64,000 bases of DNA from Mycolicibacterium rhodesiae (GTDB lineage Bacteria > Actinomycetota > Actinomycetes > Mycobacteriales > Mycobacteriaceae): the NCBI RefSeq assembly GCF_002086695.1, contig NZ_MVIH01000003.1:186001-250000 (forward strand), in the 5' to 3' direction. Both the position numbers and the translations under genes were made by a program. Under the pieces are notes generated by a model. The model worked only from the letters and a program-made list of their open reading frames with translations. It had not been told where the DNA came from and made no database searches. Numbering within the stretch: the first letter of the stretch is position 1; each line of letters starts with the position of its first letter. Of the stretch, positions 1-10,611 are shown piece after piece.

Positions 1-572
1 TCTGGGGTGCCGAGGAGCTCGGGACCATCGGATCCAACAAGTACATCGAGTCGCTGAATGTTGACCAGCTCAAGGACATTGCGCTGTATTTGAACTACGA
101 CATGATCGGCTCACCCAATCCCGGCTACTTCACCTACGACGGTGACCAGTCCACCGCCCCGGGGCGCGGGGAGCGCGCTCCGCGGGTGCCGGAAGGCTCG
201 GCGGGTATCGAGCGGACGTTGGTCGCCTACCTGAAGTCGGCCGGAAAGACCGCCCAGGACACGTCTTTCGACGGCCGCTCGGACTACGACGCGTTCACCA
301 AGGCAGGAATTCCCTCGGGCGGGCTGTTCTCGGGTGCCGAGGAGAACAAGACCGCCGATCAGCAGAAGCTGTGGGGCGGTACCGCCGACGCGCCGTTCGA
401 TCCGAACTATCACAAGGCGACCGACACCATCGATCACGTCGACAAGACCGCGCTGGGCATCCTCGGCGGCGGAGTTGCGTTCTCCGTCGGTCTCTACGCC
501 CAGGACATCGAGGGCCGCAACGGCATTCCGATTCGCGAGGACCGCACCAGGCACGCGGGCGCGCTGTCGTAA
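1..572 (+). CDS. lpqL: LpqL-type M28 family zinc aminopeptidase, C-terminal part (5' end outside window)
   Basis: Open from the first base (codons start at position 3) to a TAA at 570-572; the beginning of the gene is cut off. The fragment carries M28 peptidase landmarks: WGAEELG (catalytic Glu followed by a zinc-ligand Glu), NYDMIG (zinc-ligand Asp) and, near the C-terminus, NYHKATDT (zinc-ligand His). Family members are exported lipoproteins that remove N-terminal residues from peptides at the cell envelope. The signal peptide and lipobox would lie upstream and cannot be seen. Its place before the Rv0421c-thiD-thiC block matches M. tuberculosis lpqL (Rv0418), which supports the name. It converges on the permease gene downstream, with a stem-loop between them. 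Confidence 0.85.
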   Translation, partial: WGAEELGTIGSNKYIESLNVDQLKDIALYLNYDMIGSPNPGYFTYDGDQSTAPGRGERAPRVPEGSAGIERTLVAYLKSAGKTAQDTSFDGRSDYDAFTKAGIPSGGLFSGAEENKTADQQKLWGGTADAPFDPNYHKATDTIDHVDKTALGILGGGVAFSVGLYAQDIEGRNGIPIREDRTRHAGALS

Positions 573-582
573 TGCATTGACA

Positions 583-628
583 TCGCACTCAGATCGCTTT
601 TTCGGCGGAGATATGGATCTGAGTGCGA
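583..628. terminator. Perfect 13-bp inverted repeat between convergent genes, probable bidirectional terminator
   Basis: TCGCACTCAGATC at 583-595 is the exact reverse complement of 616-628, separated by a 20-nt loop that contains a T5 run. It lies 11 nt after the peptidase stop and 3 nt from the stop of the convergent permease, so it would act on both transcripts. It lacks a clean U tract after the stem, as is common in mycobacteria. Confidence 0.6.
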
Positions 629-630
629 CC

Positions 631-1890
631 TCAGTGCCGTGAGCGCAGCACCCCCAACGCCCGCATGCCGTGGTAGATGACGAGTGCGGCGATCGATCCG
701 AGTGCAATGCCGGTGAACGTGAGATTGCCGATCTTCCAAGTGAAGTCGGCAATGCCGACGATCAGCGCGATCGCGGCGGTCATCTGGTTGACCGGCAGGC
801 TGAAGTCCACCCGATTGGTCAGCCAGATCCGCACACCCAGCACGCCGACCAAGCCGTAGAGCACGACGGTCGCACCGCCGAGCACGCCGGGCGGGATCGC
901 CGAGATCGTCGCTCCGACCTTGGGGCACAACGCCAACAGGATCGCGGTCACACCGGCCACCCAATACGCGGCCGTGGAGTACACCCGGGTGGCGGCCATC
1001 ACGCCGATGTTCTCGGCATAGGTGGTGGTGGCCGAGCCGCCGCCGAAACCGGCCAGCACGGTCGCGACCCCATCGGCCGCCAGCGCGCGGCCGGTCAGCG
1101 GGTCGGTGTCGACCCCGGTCATCTGGCCCACCGATTTCACGTGCCCGATGTTCTCGGCGATCAGCGCGATCACCGCGGGCAGGAACATCGGCAGGACCGA
1201 GAGGTTCAGCGTCGGCGTCTGGAACTCCGGCAGTCCGATCCACCCGGCCGCCGCGATGCCCGCGGTGTCCACTTGGCCGACCGCCAGCGCCAACAGATAA
1301 CCGGCGACCACGGCCAGGAAGATCGCCAGCCGTCCGATGATGCCGCGGAAGAACGCCAGCGCCGCCACCAGCAGCACCAGCGTGACGATGCCGACCAGCG
1401 GGCCCTTCTCGAAGTTCGTCTTGGCGGCCGGTGCCAGATTGAATCCGATCAGCGCGACGATGGCGCCGGTGACGACCGGCGGCAGCGCGATGTCGATCCA
1501 GCGGGTGCCGGCCAGGTGCACGGCGAGGCCGATGACGATCAACAGCACCCCGACCGCGATCAACCCGCCCAGCGCGCTGCCTGCGCCGTGCGAGGCCACC
1601 GCGGCGGTCACCGGCGCGATCACCGAGAAGCTGGAGCCGAGATAGCTGGGCAACCGGTTGCCGGTGATCAGCAGGAACAGCAGCGTCCCGATACCGGAGA
1701 ACAGCAGCGTCGTGGCCGGCGGGAATCCGGTGAGCACCGGCACCAGGAACGTGGCACCGAACATGGCGACCACGTGCTGGGCACCGATACCGAGTGTGCG
1801 GGGCCAGCTCAACCGCTCGTGCGGGGCGACGACAAAGTTCTGGTCAGCCCGGCTTTCCACCGGTGTCCAGGTCATGGGAATCACGGTCAT
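631..1890 (-). CDS. NCS2 family uracil/xanthine permease
   Basis: A 419-residue polytopic membrane protein. The N-terminal stretch with GAQHVVAMFGATFLVPVLTG is the hallmark of nucleobase:cation symporter-2 proteins (UraA/PyrP branch), followed by the GNRLPSYLGSSF segment and about 12-14 hydrophobic segments. It probably takes up uracil or xanthine with protons; substrate cannot be set from sequence alone. The GFGGGSATTTYAENIG stretch (about residues 275-290) is the family signature that carries substrate-binding residues. The gene starts inside the upstream APC permease gene: 47 nt overlap with ATG at 1890, or 32 nt with the in-frame ATG at 1875. Neither start has a strong ribosome-binding site, which suggests translational coupling. 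The two transporters therefore look like one operon. Confidence 0.9.
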   Translation of the reverse strand: MTVIPMTWTPVESRADQNFVVAPHERLSWPRTLGIGAQHVVAMFGATFLVPVLTGFPPATTLLFSGIGTLLFLLITGNRLPSYLGSSFSVIAPVTAAVASHGAGSALGGLIAVGVLLIVIGLAVHLAGTRWIDIALPPVVTGAIVALIGFNLAPAAKTNFEKGPLVGIVTLVLLVAALAFFRGIIGRLAIFLAVVAGYLLALAVGQVDTAGIAAAGWIGLPEFQTPTLNLSVLPMFLPAVIALIAENIGHVKSVGQMTGVDTDPLTGRALAADGVATVLAGFGGGSATTTYAENIGVMAATRVYSTAAYWVAGVTAILLALCPKVGATISAIPPGVLGGATVVLYGLVGVLGVRIWLTNRVDFSLPVNQMTAAIALIVGIADFTWKIGNLTFTGIALGSIAALVIYHGMRALGVLRSRH

Positions 1891-3097
1891 ACCGTAACCG
1901 CCGCACCGCGTAGATCACGGCGCCAAGGATGAGCACCCCGGCGCCGGACAGCACCGCCGGAAGTGGCAGTGCGACCGACAGCACCACGCAGCCGGCCAGC
2001 CCGACGGCGGGGATGATTCGGCGACCCAGCGTCCACGCCGAGGCGTTGGCGACCGCGTAATACACCAGCACCGCGAACGACGAAAAGCCGATCACCCCAC
2101 GGACATCGGCCACCGCGGCGAGTACTGCGACGACCACACCGACAGCGACCTCGGCGCGGTGCGGAACGCCGAAGCGCGGATGTACGGCGGCCAACCCGAC
2201 CGGCAGGTGGTGATCGCGCGCCATCGCCAGGGTGGTTCGCGACACGCCCAGAATCAACGACAGAAGGGAGCCCAGCGCCGCGACCGCCGCGCCGACCCGG
2301 ACCACCGGTTCGAATCCGGCCGCCCCGGCGATCCGCACCGCATCTGCCAATGGTGCTGCGGCCGTTGCCAATCGGTCCGGACCCAATGCCGTGAGGACCG
2401 TGACCGCGACGGCCACGTAGATGACGAGCGTGAGCCCGAGCGCCAGGGGGATGGCCCGCGGGATGGTCCGGGCCGGATCGCGCACCTCCTCACCGAGGGT
2501 GGCGATCCGCGCGTAACCGGCGAACGCGAAGAACAGCAGGCCCGCCGCTTGTAGCACGCCCAGTACCGTGCCGTGGCCGAGCCGCAACTGGTCGACGTCC
2601 CCGCGTCCCGAACCGGCCACGATCACCACGACCGCGGCCAGCACCGCCAGAACGACAGCGACGATGACGCGGGTCAGCAGCGCCGATTTTTGAATGCCGC
2701 GATAGTTCACCGCGGTCAGCGCCACCACCGCGGCAACAGCCACCGCGTGGGCGTAGGCGGGCCACACGTAAAAGCCGACGGTCAATGCCATCGCCGCACA
2801 CGACGCGGTCTTGCCGACCACGAAGCTCCAGCCGGCCAGATAGCCCCAGAAGTCGCCGAGCCGTTCCCGGCCGTAGACGTAGGTGCCACCCGATTGCGGG
2901 TAGAGCGCCGCCAGTCGGGCCGAGGATGAGGCGTTGCAGTAGGCGACCACGGCGGCGACCGCCAGCCCGACCAACAACCAGGAACCCGCCGCCGCGGCGG
3001 CCGGCGCCAGTGCGACGAAAATGCCGGCCCCGACCATCGAACCGAGCCCGATGATCACGGCATCGGTGGTGCCCAGACGGCGCTCAAGCGTGCTCAC
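1844..3097 (-). CDS. APC family amino acid/polyamine permease
   Basis: A 417-residue membrane protein with about 12 transmembrane segments. The start, LGTTDAVIIGLGSMVGAGIF, is the conserved helix-1 motif of the amino acid-polyamine-organocation superfamily (GSMVGAGIF includes the substrate-carboxylate binding glycines). The SARLAALYPQSGGTYVYGRE segment is the helix-3 region. The precise substrate is not evident. It is the first gene of a two-gene unit with the nucleobase permease, whose start lies inside this gene. A strong hairpin 31 nt upstream of the ATG may be a leader structure. Confidence 0.88.
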   Translation of the reverse strand: MSTLERRLGTTDAVIIGLGSMVGAGIFVALAPAAAAAGSWLLVGLAVAAVVAYCNASSSARLAALYPQSGGTYVYGRERLGDFWGYLAGWSFVVGKTASCAAMALTVGFYVWPAYAHAVAVAAVVALTAVNYRGIQKSALLTRVIVAVVLAVLAAVVVIVAGSGRGDVDQLRLGHGTVLGVLQAAGLLFFAFAGYARIATLGEEVRDPARTIPRAIPLALGLTLVIYVAVAVTVLTALGPDRLATAAAPLADAVRIAGAAGFEPVVRVGAAVAALGSLLSLILGVSRTTLAMARDHHLPVGLAAVHPRFGVPHRAEVAVGVVVAVLAAVADVRGVIGFSSFAVLVYYAVANASAWTLGRRIIPAVGLAGCVVLSVALPLPAVLSGAGVLILGAVIYAVRRLRYDRDSHDLDTGGKPG

Positions 3098-3127
3098 GGC
3101 CGGGATGCTAGGCGCTCAAGATGAATG

Positions 3128-3169
3128 CGGACCGGCGAGGGAGCGGTCACCCGCGCCCAAGCCGGTCCG
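3128..3169 (-). promoter_or_regulatory. Stem-loop upstream of the APC permease (leader structure or terminator)
   Basis: CGGACCGGC at 3128-3136 pairs perfectly with 3161-3169; the 24-nt loop contains a further GCGG/CCGC pairing, so a branched hairpin is possible. It lies between the end of the monooxygenase/small membrane gene pair and the permease start. Terminator for the first or 5' leader element for the second are both possible; no known riboswitch consensus was recognised. Confidence 0.4.
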
Positions 3170-3297
3170 GCACGGTCCCCCGACCCATTTCGCGTGGCAT
3201 CCTCACAAACCAACGACGTACGCGTCGCCGTGCTTGATCAATGTAAGCGAAAAATCTGACGGTGCCGTAAACCTTGTCGGAACTGTGATCTTGAACG

Positions 3298-3558
3298 TCA
3301 GCGGTTGCGGACGATGTTGGCACCCAGATAGGCGCCGTAGGCCAGCAAGCCGGCCAGCGCGAGCTTGCGCGTCTTGGGTGCGATCAGAGCCAGGCCGATC
3401 GCGGTCTCGATGCCGCCGTCGATGTAGGTGTGCTGCAACGTGTTGTCCGGAAACGCCGACTTGGTGGCGGATTCGAACAGCTCCGGGCGCACGAAGTGCG
3501 ACAACCCGGTGGCGGCCACGACCAGCCCGGTCGCTTTGATCAACGGCTCTGCAGACAT
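3298..3558 (-). CDS. Small DoxX-like membrane protein
   Basis: An 86-residue hydrophobic protein with about three membrane segments (residues roughly 5-20, 47-65, 67-82). A longer TTG start at 3579 is possible, but the ATG at 3558 has a GAGAGG ribosome-binding site 8 nt ahead and is preferred. It begins 17 nt after the stop of the flavin monooxygenase gene and is probably co-transcribed with it. Small mycobacterial proteins of this kind are often filed as DoxX-like; a function is not known. The central segment HTYIDGGIETAIGLALIAP resembles the DoxX repeat region. Confidence 0.6.
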   Translation of the reverse strand: MSAEPLIKATGLVVAATGLSHFVRPELFESATKSAFPDNTLQHTYIDGGIETAIGLALIAPKTRKLALAGLLAYGAYLGANIVRNR

Positions 3559-3575
3559 CGACGTCCTCTCGCAGG

Positions 3576-5057
3576 TCAACTGATGTGGTAGTCGGAGACG
3601 GGGTACGTCGACGCTTCGCGTAGTGCTTCGTGCGTAGTCATCGGCCGCAACAGCGTCGCCTCACCACTGGGATTGAAATAGTACGACCGCGCTGTCGCGC
3701 AGTTGCCGAGGGTGAACAAAGAGGTGCCGAGCAACTCCGTCATCTCATCCAGATAGCGGGCGTTGGCTTCCTCGGTGATCTCGAACGTGGTGGCCCCGCG
3801 CTGCTTCAGTTCGCCGAAAAGCCGGTCCATGTGCCGCATCTGATATTCCATCGAGTTGAAGAAGTTCAAGCCGAGGAACGCATACGGACTGGCCAGGCTC
3901 AGGAAGTTGGGGAAGTACGGAACCGAGACACCCTGGTAGGCCTGGAATCGGGTCTCGCGCCACCACTTACCCAGGTTGCGGCCGTCGCGCCCGATCACCT
4001 CGATGGCCGGGAAATTGGCCTCCCAGAGATCGAAACCTGTTGCCAGCACCAGGGTGTCGATGACGGACTTGGTGCCGTCGTTGGCGACGATCCCGTCGGC
4101 CTCGATGTGGTCGATGCCGCTGGACTGCAGGTGCACATTCGGCCGGGTGAACGCCCGGTAGAACTTGTTGGAGAACGTCGGCCGCTTGCAGCCGAAGGCG
4201 TAGTCCGGGGTGAGCTTGCGCCGCAGTTCCTTGTCCCGGATGACGGCGAAGCGCCACACCTTGGACAGGTAGGCCGCTGCGCGATTGCCCAACGGGAAAC
4301 GGCTGTAGTGCAGGATGCCCCAGTCGACCAGCACCTCGTAGACGAAATCGGTGACGGCGCGAATGACGCGCTGGGTCAGCGGTACGCGGGCGAACACCCG
4401 CTTGGCCCTGGCGGAGAACTTGATGTCGATCTTGGGCACGACATAAATGGCGGTGCGCTGATACACGGTGAGATCGGCTGCGTCGCGGGCCAATTCGGGG
4501 ATCAGTTGGACCGCGGTGGCGCCAGTCCCGATGATGCCGATCTTGCGGTTGGTGGCGTCGTAACTGTCGTCCCACGCCGCGGTGTGGACGATCTTGCCCT
4601 CGAAGGTGTCGATGCCCGGGATCTCCGGCGTGCGCGGCTGCGACAGAAAGCCCGTCGCGGTGATCAGGTACCGCGCCGCCAGGGTGTCACCGTCGGCGAC
4701 CGTGACCCGCCACAGCTTGTCCTCTTCGTCCCAGCGCGCGCTTTCGACGGTCGTGTTGAACCGGATGTGGCGGCGCACGTCGTACTTGTCGGCGACGTTG
4801 TCGGCGTACTGCTTGATCTCGGCGCCGGTCGAGAACAGCCGGTCCCAGTTCGGGTTGGGCTCGAAGAAATACGAATACGTGGTGGTGGGGACGTCGACGG
4901 TCAGACCCGGGTAGTGGTTGACGTACCAGGTGCCGCCGAGATCGTCCTCGCGGTCCAGGATGACGAAGTTGTCGAATCCGAGGCGCTTGAGCTCGATCGC
5001 GGCGCCGATTCCGCCGAAACCGGCACCGACGATGATCGCGTCGTACTGCGTTGGCAT
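3576..5057 (-). CDS. FAD-dependent Baeyer-Villiger-type monooxygenase
   Basis: A 493-residue class B flavoprotein. The N-terminus has the FAD-binding VGAGFGGIG fold, followed by DLGGTWY. The FEGKIVHTAAWD stretch (about residues 150-161) fits the Baeyer-Villiger fingerprint FxGxxxHxxxW. IIGTGATAVQ is the second, NADPH-binding, Rossmann motif. The enzyme would insert one oxygen from O2 into a ketone, or oxygenate a heteroatom, using NADPH. Mycobacteria carry many such genes for sterol and ketone breakdown, including the activator of ethionamide; which one this corresponds to cannot be told here. ATG at 5057 is preceded by a perfect palindrome, so expression is likely repressor-controlled. A small membrane protein gene follows in the same operon. 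Confidence 0.88.
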   Translation of the reverse strand: MPTQYDAIIVGAGFGGIGAAIELKRLGFDNFVILDREDDLGGTWYVNHYPGLTVDVPTTTYSYFFEPNPNWDRLFSTGAEIKQYADNVADKYDVRRHIRFNTTVESARWDEEDKLWRVTVADGDTLAARYLITATGFLSQPRTPEIPGIDTFEGKIVHTAAWDDSYDATNRKIGIIGTGATAVQLIPELARDAADLTVYQRTAIYVVPKIDIKFSARAKRVFARVPLTQRVIRAVTDFVYEVLVDWGILHYSRFPLGNRAAAYLSKVWRFAVIRDKELRRKLTPDYAFGCKRPTFSNKFYRAFTRPNVHLQSSGIDHIEADGIVANDGTKSVIDTLVLATGFDLWEANFPAIEVIGRDGRNLGKWWRETRFQAYQGVSVPYFPNFLSLASPYAFLGLNFFNSMEYQMRHMDRLFGELKQRGATTFEITEEANARYLDEMTELLGTSLFTLGNCATARSYYFNPSGEATLLRPMTTHEALREASTYPVSDYHIS

Positions 5058-5072
5058 GCGAACAGACTACCG

Positions 5073-5094
5073 TATCTTACTCGCCAGTAAGATA
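5073..5094. promoter_or_regulatory. Perfect palindromic operator upstream of the monooxygenase
   Basis: TATCTTACT at 5073-5081 and AGTAAGATA at 5086-5094 are exact reverse complements around a CGCC spacer. The site starts 15 nt upstream of the monooxygenase ATG, where a repressor would block the promoter or leader. Size and symmetry fit TetR-family operators. No TetR gene is adjacent, so the regulator would be encoded elsewhere. Confidence 0.65.
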
Positions 5095-5153
5095 AGCCGT
5101 TGGGCCCCAAATCCGGGGACTGATGTCGACTACCCATCAGTCCCGCGGATTGG

Positions 5154-7223
5154 TCAGCTCGCAGTCGTCGGCGTGGGAGCCGGCGGCAACGGCGTGCGAA
5201 GGGGCTTGGGCGGGTACGGAGCCCGCTGCGGTGCGGTGGGCAGCGAGTACTTGGTGTACGTCGGCCGCACTCCACGCTTCTTGTTGCGCACCCAGGCGGC
5301 ATACCGCTTCTTGTAGACGTTGTAGTTGTACGCGTTCAGCTTGTTGATGTAGTTGAAGCGGTTGACGTAGTTGGCGTAGTTCGTCTTGTACTGGCGGTCG
5401 ATGTAGTTGACCTGGTTCTGCCAGCTCTGCAACGCGATGTCGTCGGCTCGCTGGATCTCCGCGACCCGTTCGAGGTATTGGCGCATGGCGATGTCGTCGG
5501 TGTCGGCCGCTGCCGCGGCAGCACTCACTCGGGCTGCGACGGGTTGCACGGTCGTGCTGTCACCGGCGTCCGCCGCCGCGATCGTCCCGTCGACACCGGC
5601 CCGGCCGCGCAGTCCGAACAAGCCACCGGTGCCACCGGACTGGCCGATGCCCGCGGATGCGGTTCCGGTGCCGAACGCGTCGGCGTCACCGCCGCGGCCG
5701 CCGTTCCCGCCGATGGCGAACAATGTGCCGCCACCACCGATCCCGCCGTCGCCACCCTCGGCGTTGCCGTTGGCGTAGGCGACCGCCAGGCCGCCGGCAC
5801 CCGCCGCGCCGCCGACGCCGGCGAACACCTGACCGCCGTTGCCGCCGAAGCCGCCTTCGGCGTCACCGTCGTCGGAGTAGCCGTCGCCGCCGAGGCCTCC
5901 GGTGCCGCCCATGCCGAATCCGGTATCGCCGCCGGCGCCACCGCTTCCGCCGAGGCTGTCGGCCGCGTTGTATGCGGCGCCGTCGCCGCCGGCGCCGCCA
6001 CGTCCACCGATCCCGAAGGCGCTGGCGCCACCGCGGCCCCCGTCGCCGCCGAACGCGGCGTCGTCCGGGTTGGCGCTCTCTGCGTCGCCGACCCCGCCGT
6101 TGCCGCCCAATCCGCCGAGTCCGAAGATGCTGGCGCCACCGGCGCCGCCATTGCCCGCGAGTGCGGTGCCGGCGTCTGCTACGGCCATGCCGCCATTGCC
6201 GCCCCGCCCGCCGGTGCCGTACCCACCGCTGCCGCCGGCGCCGCCATTGCCGGCCACCGCGATTCCGTCGGCCGAAAACGCGGTGCCGCCGTCGCCGCCG
6301 TCGCCGTTCGTGCCGAAGTAGAAGCCACCGCTGCCACCGGCTCCGCCGTCGGCTGCGACGGCGTCACCGCTCGGGCCGTCGACATCCCAACCGCCGTCGC
6401 CGCCCCGGCCGCCGTTGCCGACGAGCATGCCGCCCCGGCCGCCGGTGCCGCCGCGGGTGGCCTCGGAGGTGAGGGTGCCGTCGACGGCGTAGACGGCGTC
6501 CACCCCGGTCCCACCGGCGCCGCCGTTGCCGAACCAGCCGGCCGCGCCGCCGTTACCGCCGTTGAATCCGTTGCCGCCGTTGCCGAAGATGCCACCCCGA
6601 CCGCCATTGCAGGCCGCGCCGGCGCTGCACGTCTCTGCGGTCCAGGAGTAGCCGTTGCCTGCGATGATCCCGCCGTTGGGATGCGCGGCGGTGCCGTTGC
6701 CGAAGAAGACGCTGACGATCGACTCGAAACCGCCCAGCGCACCGACCGCGGCCGAACGGGGCGTGGTGGTCACCGCCGCGGCGGTCGGTGTGGTGGTCGC
6801 GGTCTTCGCTGACGACACCGTGGGGTCGGTGGCGGCGCCACTGAGTGGCTGCTTATCGGAGCCCGAATCCCGCTGCGTGACAACGGTCTTCTTGACCGGA
6901 CTCGAGGTGCGTGCTGAGCCGGCCTTCGTCGACGGCTTCGTCGTTCCGGAATTCGCCGAGGACTTCGCCGGGCCTGACGCCGACGAACTCGCCTTCGAGG
7001 AGCCGCTGCCGGCGCCGGACGAACCGGTGTCTGCCGACGCGACCGCCGGGTTCGACGCGATCGCGAGGCCGACGCCGAGGGCGATCGCCGACGCCCCCAT
7101 CCAGCAAATCAGGCCTGAATAGCTGTCGACACCGATATTTGCTATCGAGCGAATTCGGGCCCGCGCCTCGGCGGTGGAATTGCGCTGCGAATGAGCAGTT
7201 TTTGCTGCATGACGAAGATTCAT
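5154..7223 (-). CDS. Exported PGRS-like glycine-rich repeat protein without a PE domain
   Basis: Predicted 689 residues from the ATG at 7223, which has a GGGAGGG ribosome-binding site; a longer frame to 7283 lacks one. Domain order: a short basic N-terminus; one hydrophobic export or anchor segment (about residues 32-60) ending in AVASADTG; a Ser/Thr/Lys/Pro-rich linker (about 62-160); a Gly-Gly-X repeat region (about 185-545) with repeated GGAGG, GGNGG and GGRGG triplets; and a C-terminal region (about 570-689) rich in Asn and Tyr, with repeated NY pairs and a proline-rich tail. The repeats match the PGRS type, but the PE domain that normally precedes PGRS in M. tuberculosis is absent. Such proteins are envelope or secreted; function is unknown. 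Confidence 0.75.
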   Translation of the reverse strand: MNLRHAAKTAHSQRNSTAEARARIRSIANIGVDSYSGLICWMGASAIALGVGLAIASNPAVASADTGSSGAGSGSSKASSSASGPAKSSANSGTTKPSTKAGSARTSSPVKKTVVTQRDSGSDKQPLSGAATDPTVSSAKTATTTPTAAAVTTTPRSAAVGALGGFESIVSVFFGNGTAAHPNGGIIAGNGYSWTAETCSAGAACNGGRGGIFGNGGNGFNGGNGGAAGWFGNGGAGGTGVDAVYAVDGTLTSEATRGGTGGRGGMLVGNGGRGGDGGWDVDGPSGDAVAADGGAGGSGGFYFGTNGDGGDGGTAFSADGIAVAGNGGAGGSGGYGTGGRGGNGGMAVADAGTALAGNGGAGGASIFGLGGLGGNGGVGDAESANPDDAAFGGDGGRGGASAFGIGGRGGAGGDGAAYNAADSLGGSGGAGGDTGFGMGGTGGLGGDGYSDDGDAEGGFGGNGGQVFAGVGGAAGAGGLAVAYANGNAEGGDGGIGGGGTLFAIGGNGGRGGDADAFGTGTASAGIGQSGGTGGLFGLRGRAGVDGTIAAADAGDSTTVQPVAARVSAAAAAADTDDIAMRQYLERVAEIQRADDIALQSWQNQVNYIDRQYKTNYANYVNRFNYINKLNAYNYNVYKKRYAAWVRNKKRGVRPTYTKYSLPTAPQRAPYPPKPLRTPLPPAPTPTTAS
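5570..6690 (-). repeat. PGRS-type Gly-Gly-X coding repeat tract
   Basis: On the minus strand this tract encodes tandem degenerate GGxGG units; on the plus strand it appears as runs of CCGCCG and GCCGCC. The bias creates long spurious open frames on the other strand and makes the tract prone to replication slippage and recombination. Confidence 0.8.
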
Positions 7224-7397
7224 GTGTCCCTCCCCGACGGAACAACGCACAGAAGTTGGGTTAGCTAACGTATATTGACGCAAAGTCTGCGCGAAGCATA
7301 AAACGGATGTGCCGATACGTCTAGCGATCAGCAGAATCGGCGCTCGATGCCGTGGTGAGCCGAATCCCGCTTACCGTACCGGCTTTCGTCATAGAGA

Positions 7398-8014
7398 TCA
7401 GGACAGTGCCGACAGCGCGGCGTCGACAGCGAGGGCCGGCACGTCGAGCCTCTTCGAGCCGAGATCGTGGCGAGCGCCGGTGACTTCGACGATCGCCACC
7501 GGCGCGGGGATGAGTGTGGCCGCCTCCCGAAGTTCGTCGATGGTGCCGAACGGATCGGCGGTGCCGTGTGTGAACACCGTCGGCACCGTGATGCCGCCGA
7601 AGTGTTCGGTGCGCAACCGGTCCGGCTTGCCGGGCGGATGCAGGGGATAGGAGAACGGGGTCAGCACGTCGACAAGGCCGGGATTCTCGGCGACGACCAT
7701 CGAGGTCTGCCGGCCCCCGTACGAATGTCCGCCGGCCAGCAGCGGTCCCGTTGCCAGCGAGCGGGCCAGCGCGAGTGCGTCGACGATCCCGTCCCGGTCG
7801 CCGGCAGCCGATCCCGAGGGCGGTCCCTTCGGGCGGCGTCGTCGATAGGGCAGGTTGTAGCGGACCGCGAGCCAGCCGCGGGATGCCCACTCGTCGCAGA
7901 TCCGGATCAGCAGAGGCGACTCCCGGCTCCCGCCGGCGCCGTGGGTGAGCACCACCACGCCGGCCGGGGTGCCTTCCGGTTCGTGTGCGACGCCGGCGAT
8001 CTCGTCGAGGTCGG

Positions 8015-8018
<4 letters not shown>
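7398..8018 (-). CDS. Alpha/beta hydrolase, dienelactone-hydrolase/KANL3-Tex30 type (Rv0421c-like)
   Basis: A 206-residue protein with ATG at 8018 overlapping the thiD stop by 4 nt (ATGA), so it is the third gene of the thiC-thiD operon. The catalytic triad is visible: nucleophile Ser in GGHSYGG, Asp in GTADPFG and His in ARHDLGS. The LTHGAGGSRES stretch supplies the oxyanion hole. A short hydrolase downstream of thiD also occurs in M. tuberculosis (Rv0421c). Its substrate is unknown; a link to thiamine metabolism is only suggested by the operon. Confidence 0.85.
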
Positions 8019-10502
<2,484 letters not shown>

Positions 10503-10540
10503 GTGGTTGGTTTCCGTCGCCCACGCTAGCAGCCGGGCCG

Positions 10541-10597
10541 CGAGTTTCACTTTTGGCAGCGGACTTCTCGATCTTTGGCTGCGAAAAGTGAAATTCG
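10541..10597. repeat. Palindromic repeat, copy A, downstream of the AbiEi-like gene
   Basis: TTTCACTTTTGGCAGC at 10545-10560 pairs with 10578-10593 with one mismatch; outer bases extend the stem to about 20 bp around a 17-nt loop. Its right half, 10567-10598, is 30 of 32 identical to 11538-11569 in the same orientation. It lies 14 nt after the stop of the gene at 10612-11466 and could act as its terminator. Confidence 0.7.
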
Positions 10598-10611
10598 ATT
10601 CGGGCTCTTGC

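Noticed and set aside
670..1932. 420-residue plus-strand frame over the permease
   Set aside because: Low-complexity Asp/Arg/His/Gln composition typical of antisense GC-rich shadows.
3630..5090. 486-residue plus-strand frame over the monooxygenase
   Set aside because: Antisense shadow; the opposite strand has a complete flavoprotein with FAD and NADPH motifs.
5478..6812. Long alanine/valine-rich frame (444 residues) and other long frames on the plus strand across the PGRS gene
   Set aside because: They are the antisense of GGxGG repeats; no ribosome-binding site and no protein-like complexity.
7260..7269. GTTAGCTAAC palindrome upstream of the PGRS gene, with a similar octamer at 11603
   Set aside because: Short and probably part of A/T-rich promoter sequence; two copies are not enough to claim a shared operator.
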